DNA from: Chloroflexota bacterium
GTDB lineage: Bacteria; Chloroflexota; Dehalococcoidia; SZUA-161; SpSt-899
Reading direction: 5' to 3'
Length of the DNA: 5,488 bases
NCBI GenBank assembly: GCA_018725425.1
Contig: QLUL01000089.1
Coordinates: 1 to 5,488 of the forward strand
Part shown: piece after piece, positions 5,090-5,488 of the stretch
Layout of the letters: every line of letters begins with the position of its first letter
Position numbering within the stretch: position 1 is the first letter of the stretch
The notes under the pieces: model-generated
Databases searched by the model: none
The model's input: only the letters and a program-made list of their open reading frames with translations
What the model was told of the DNA's origin: nothing
Made by a program: the position numbers and the translations under genes

Positions 5090-5488
5090 CTATCCCACAA
5101 CGATGAATGCGCGCGGCTTCAGACGAAATGGCTCATACTGCCTTCCTCCCCCTTCATAGAACTTGAGCATGAACTCCACGAAGCACAACCTTAGCGAGTG
5201 TACGAATGCCCCCAGCCCACTCAGCACCAGGTTGAGCAGATGGCCAAAAATCAGAATGATAATCGTCGCGATGCCGCCGATGGCGATCCCAACAACACCC
5301 GGCAACGCACCTGACAAAGCATCAAAGACCATATTCGCCATCATGTTGAAGGAGAATGCCAGAAAGAAGGTGGCCAGACCTACACCGGCCAACCGACAAT
5401 AGGACATGACATCACCCAGTATTCCGGTCACGTCCATAAGCCAGAAGATCGCTCCCATGCCCTTCATTTGCATAAAGGCACCGACACC
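5090..5488 (-). CDS. ntpI: V/A-type ATPase membrane subunit I (a), C-terminal part
   Basis: Only the last 132 codons are in the window; the frame is open to the right edge, and the true start lies beyond it (full proteins are about 600-700 residues). Subunit I (relative of yeast Vph1) forms the two half-channels beside the ring. The fragment has the last membrane helices (about 25-56 and 64-95) and the conserved end GHLLNLVLSGLGAFVHSLRL (82-101) followed by CFVEFMLKFYEGGGRQYEPF. The two channel arginines, matching yeast Vph1 R735 and R799, are at fragment residues 32 (LSYCRLAG) and 100 (HSLRLCF); E105 follows. The position after LRL, often Q or H in the family, is Cys here. An internal Met at 5471-5473 is not the start, since codons before it continue the protein. 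The TAG stop is followed after 21 bases by ntpK. Confidence 0.95.
   Translation of the reverse strand, partial: GVGAFMQMKGMGAIFWLMDVTGILGDVMSYCRLAGVGLATFFLAFSFNMMANMVFDALSGALPGVVGIAIGGIATIIILIFGHLLNLVLSGLGAFVHSLRLCFVEFMLKFYEGGGRQYEPFRLKPRAFIVVG

Overview
This window is a stretch of a bacterial V/A-type (rotary) ATPase operon, read entirely on the minus strand. From right to left the genes are ntpI (C-terminal part only, running off the right edge), ntpK, ntpE, ntpC, ntpF, a two-gene ParE/RelE-type toxin-antitoxin module, and ntpA. The I-K-E-C-F-A order is the usual archaeal/bacterial A/V-ATPase order. Subunits B and D would be expected beyond the left edge, but no start codon for B lies in the 73 bases after ntpA.

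The gene set suggests a bacterium that uses a V/A-type enzyme as ATP synthase or ion pump. The bacterial-style toxin-antitoxin pair, Shine-Dalgarno sites, GTG-free/ATG/TTG start usage and dispersed short repeats favour Bacteria over Archaea. The phylum cannot be fixed from sequence alone; an uncultured, repeat-rich anaerobe is my guess. In NtpK all side-chain ligands known to bind Na+ in the Enterococcus hirae ring are present, so the machine is probably Na+-coupled.

The core of the enzyme looks intact. NtpA carries the catalytic P-loop, the GERGNE glutamate and Walker B. NtpI keeps the two arginines of the ion channel. NtpE is the coiled-coil peripheral stalk, and NtpC and NtpF are the central-stalk parts joining the rotor to the catalytic head.

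The unusual part is how many accessory sequences are lodged in this operon. Two copies of a heptamer-repeat element, each made of (GAGTCNN)n, a 13-base C-rich spacer and (GACTCNN)n, lie in frame inside ntpC and add about 62 residues to the protein. A different heptamer/inverted-repeat array follows ntpA and supplies its stop codon. A remnant of a dispersed intergenic repeat sits between ntpE and ntpC. A toxin-antitoxin module interrupts the normally tight ntpF-ntpA junction. The in-frame heptamer arrays are the most interesting feature, because gain or loss of one 7-bp unit would frameshift a subunit that couples the rotor to the head.
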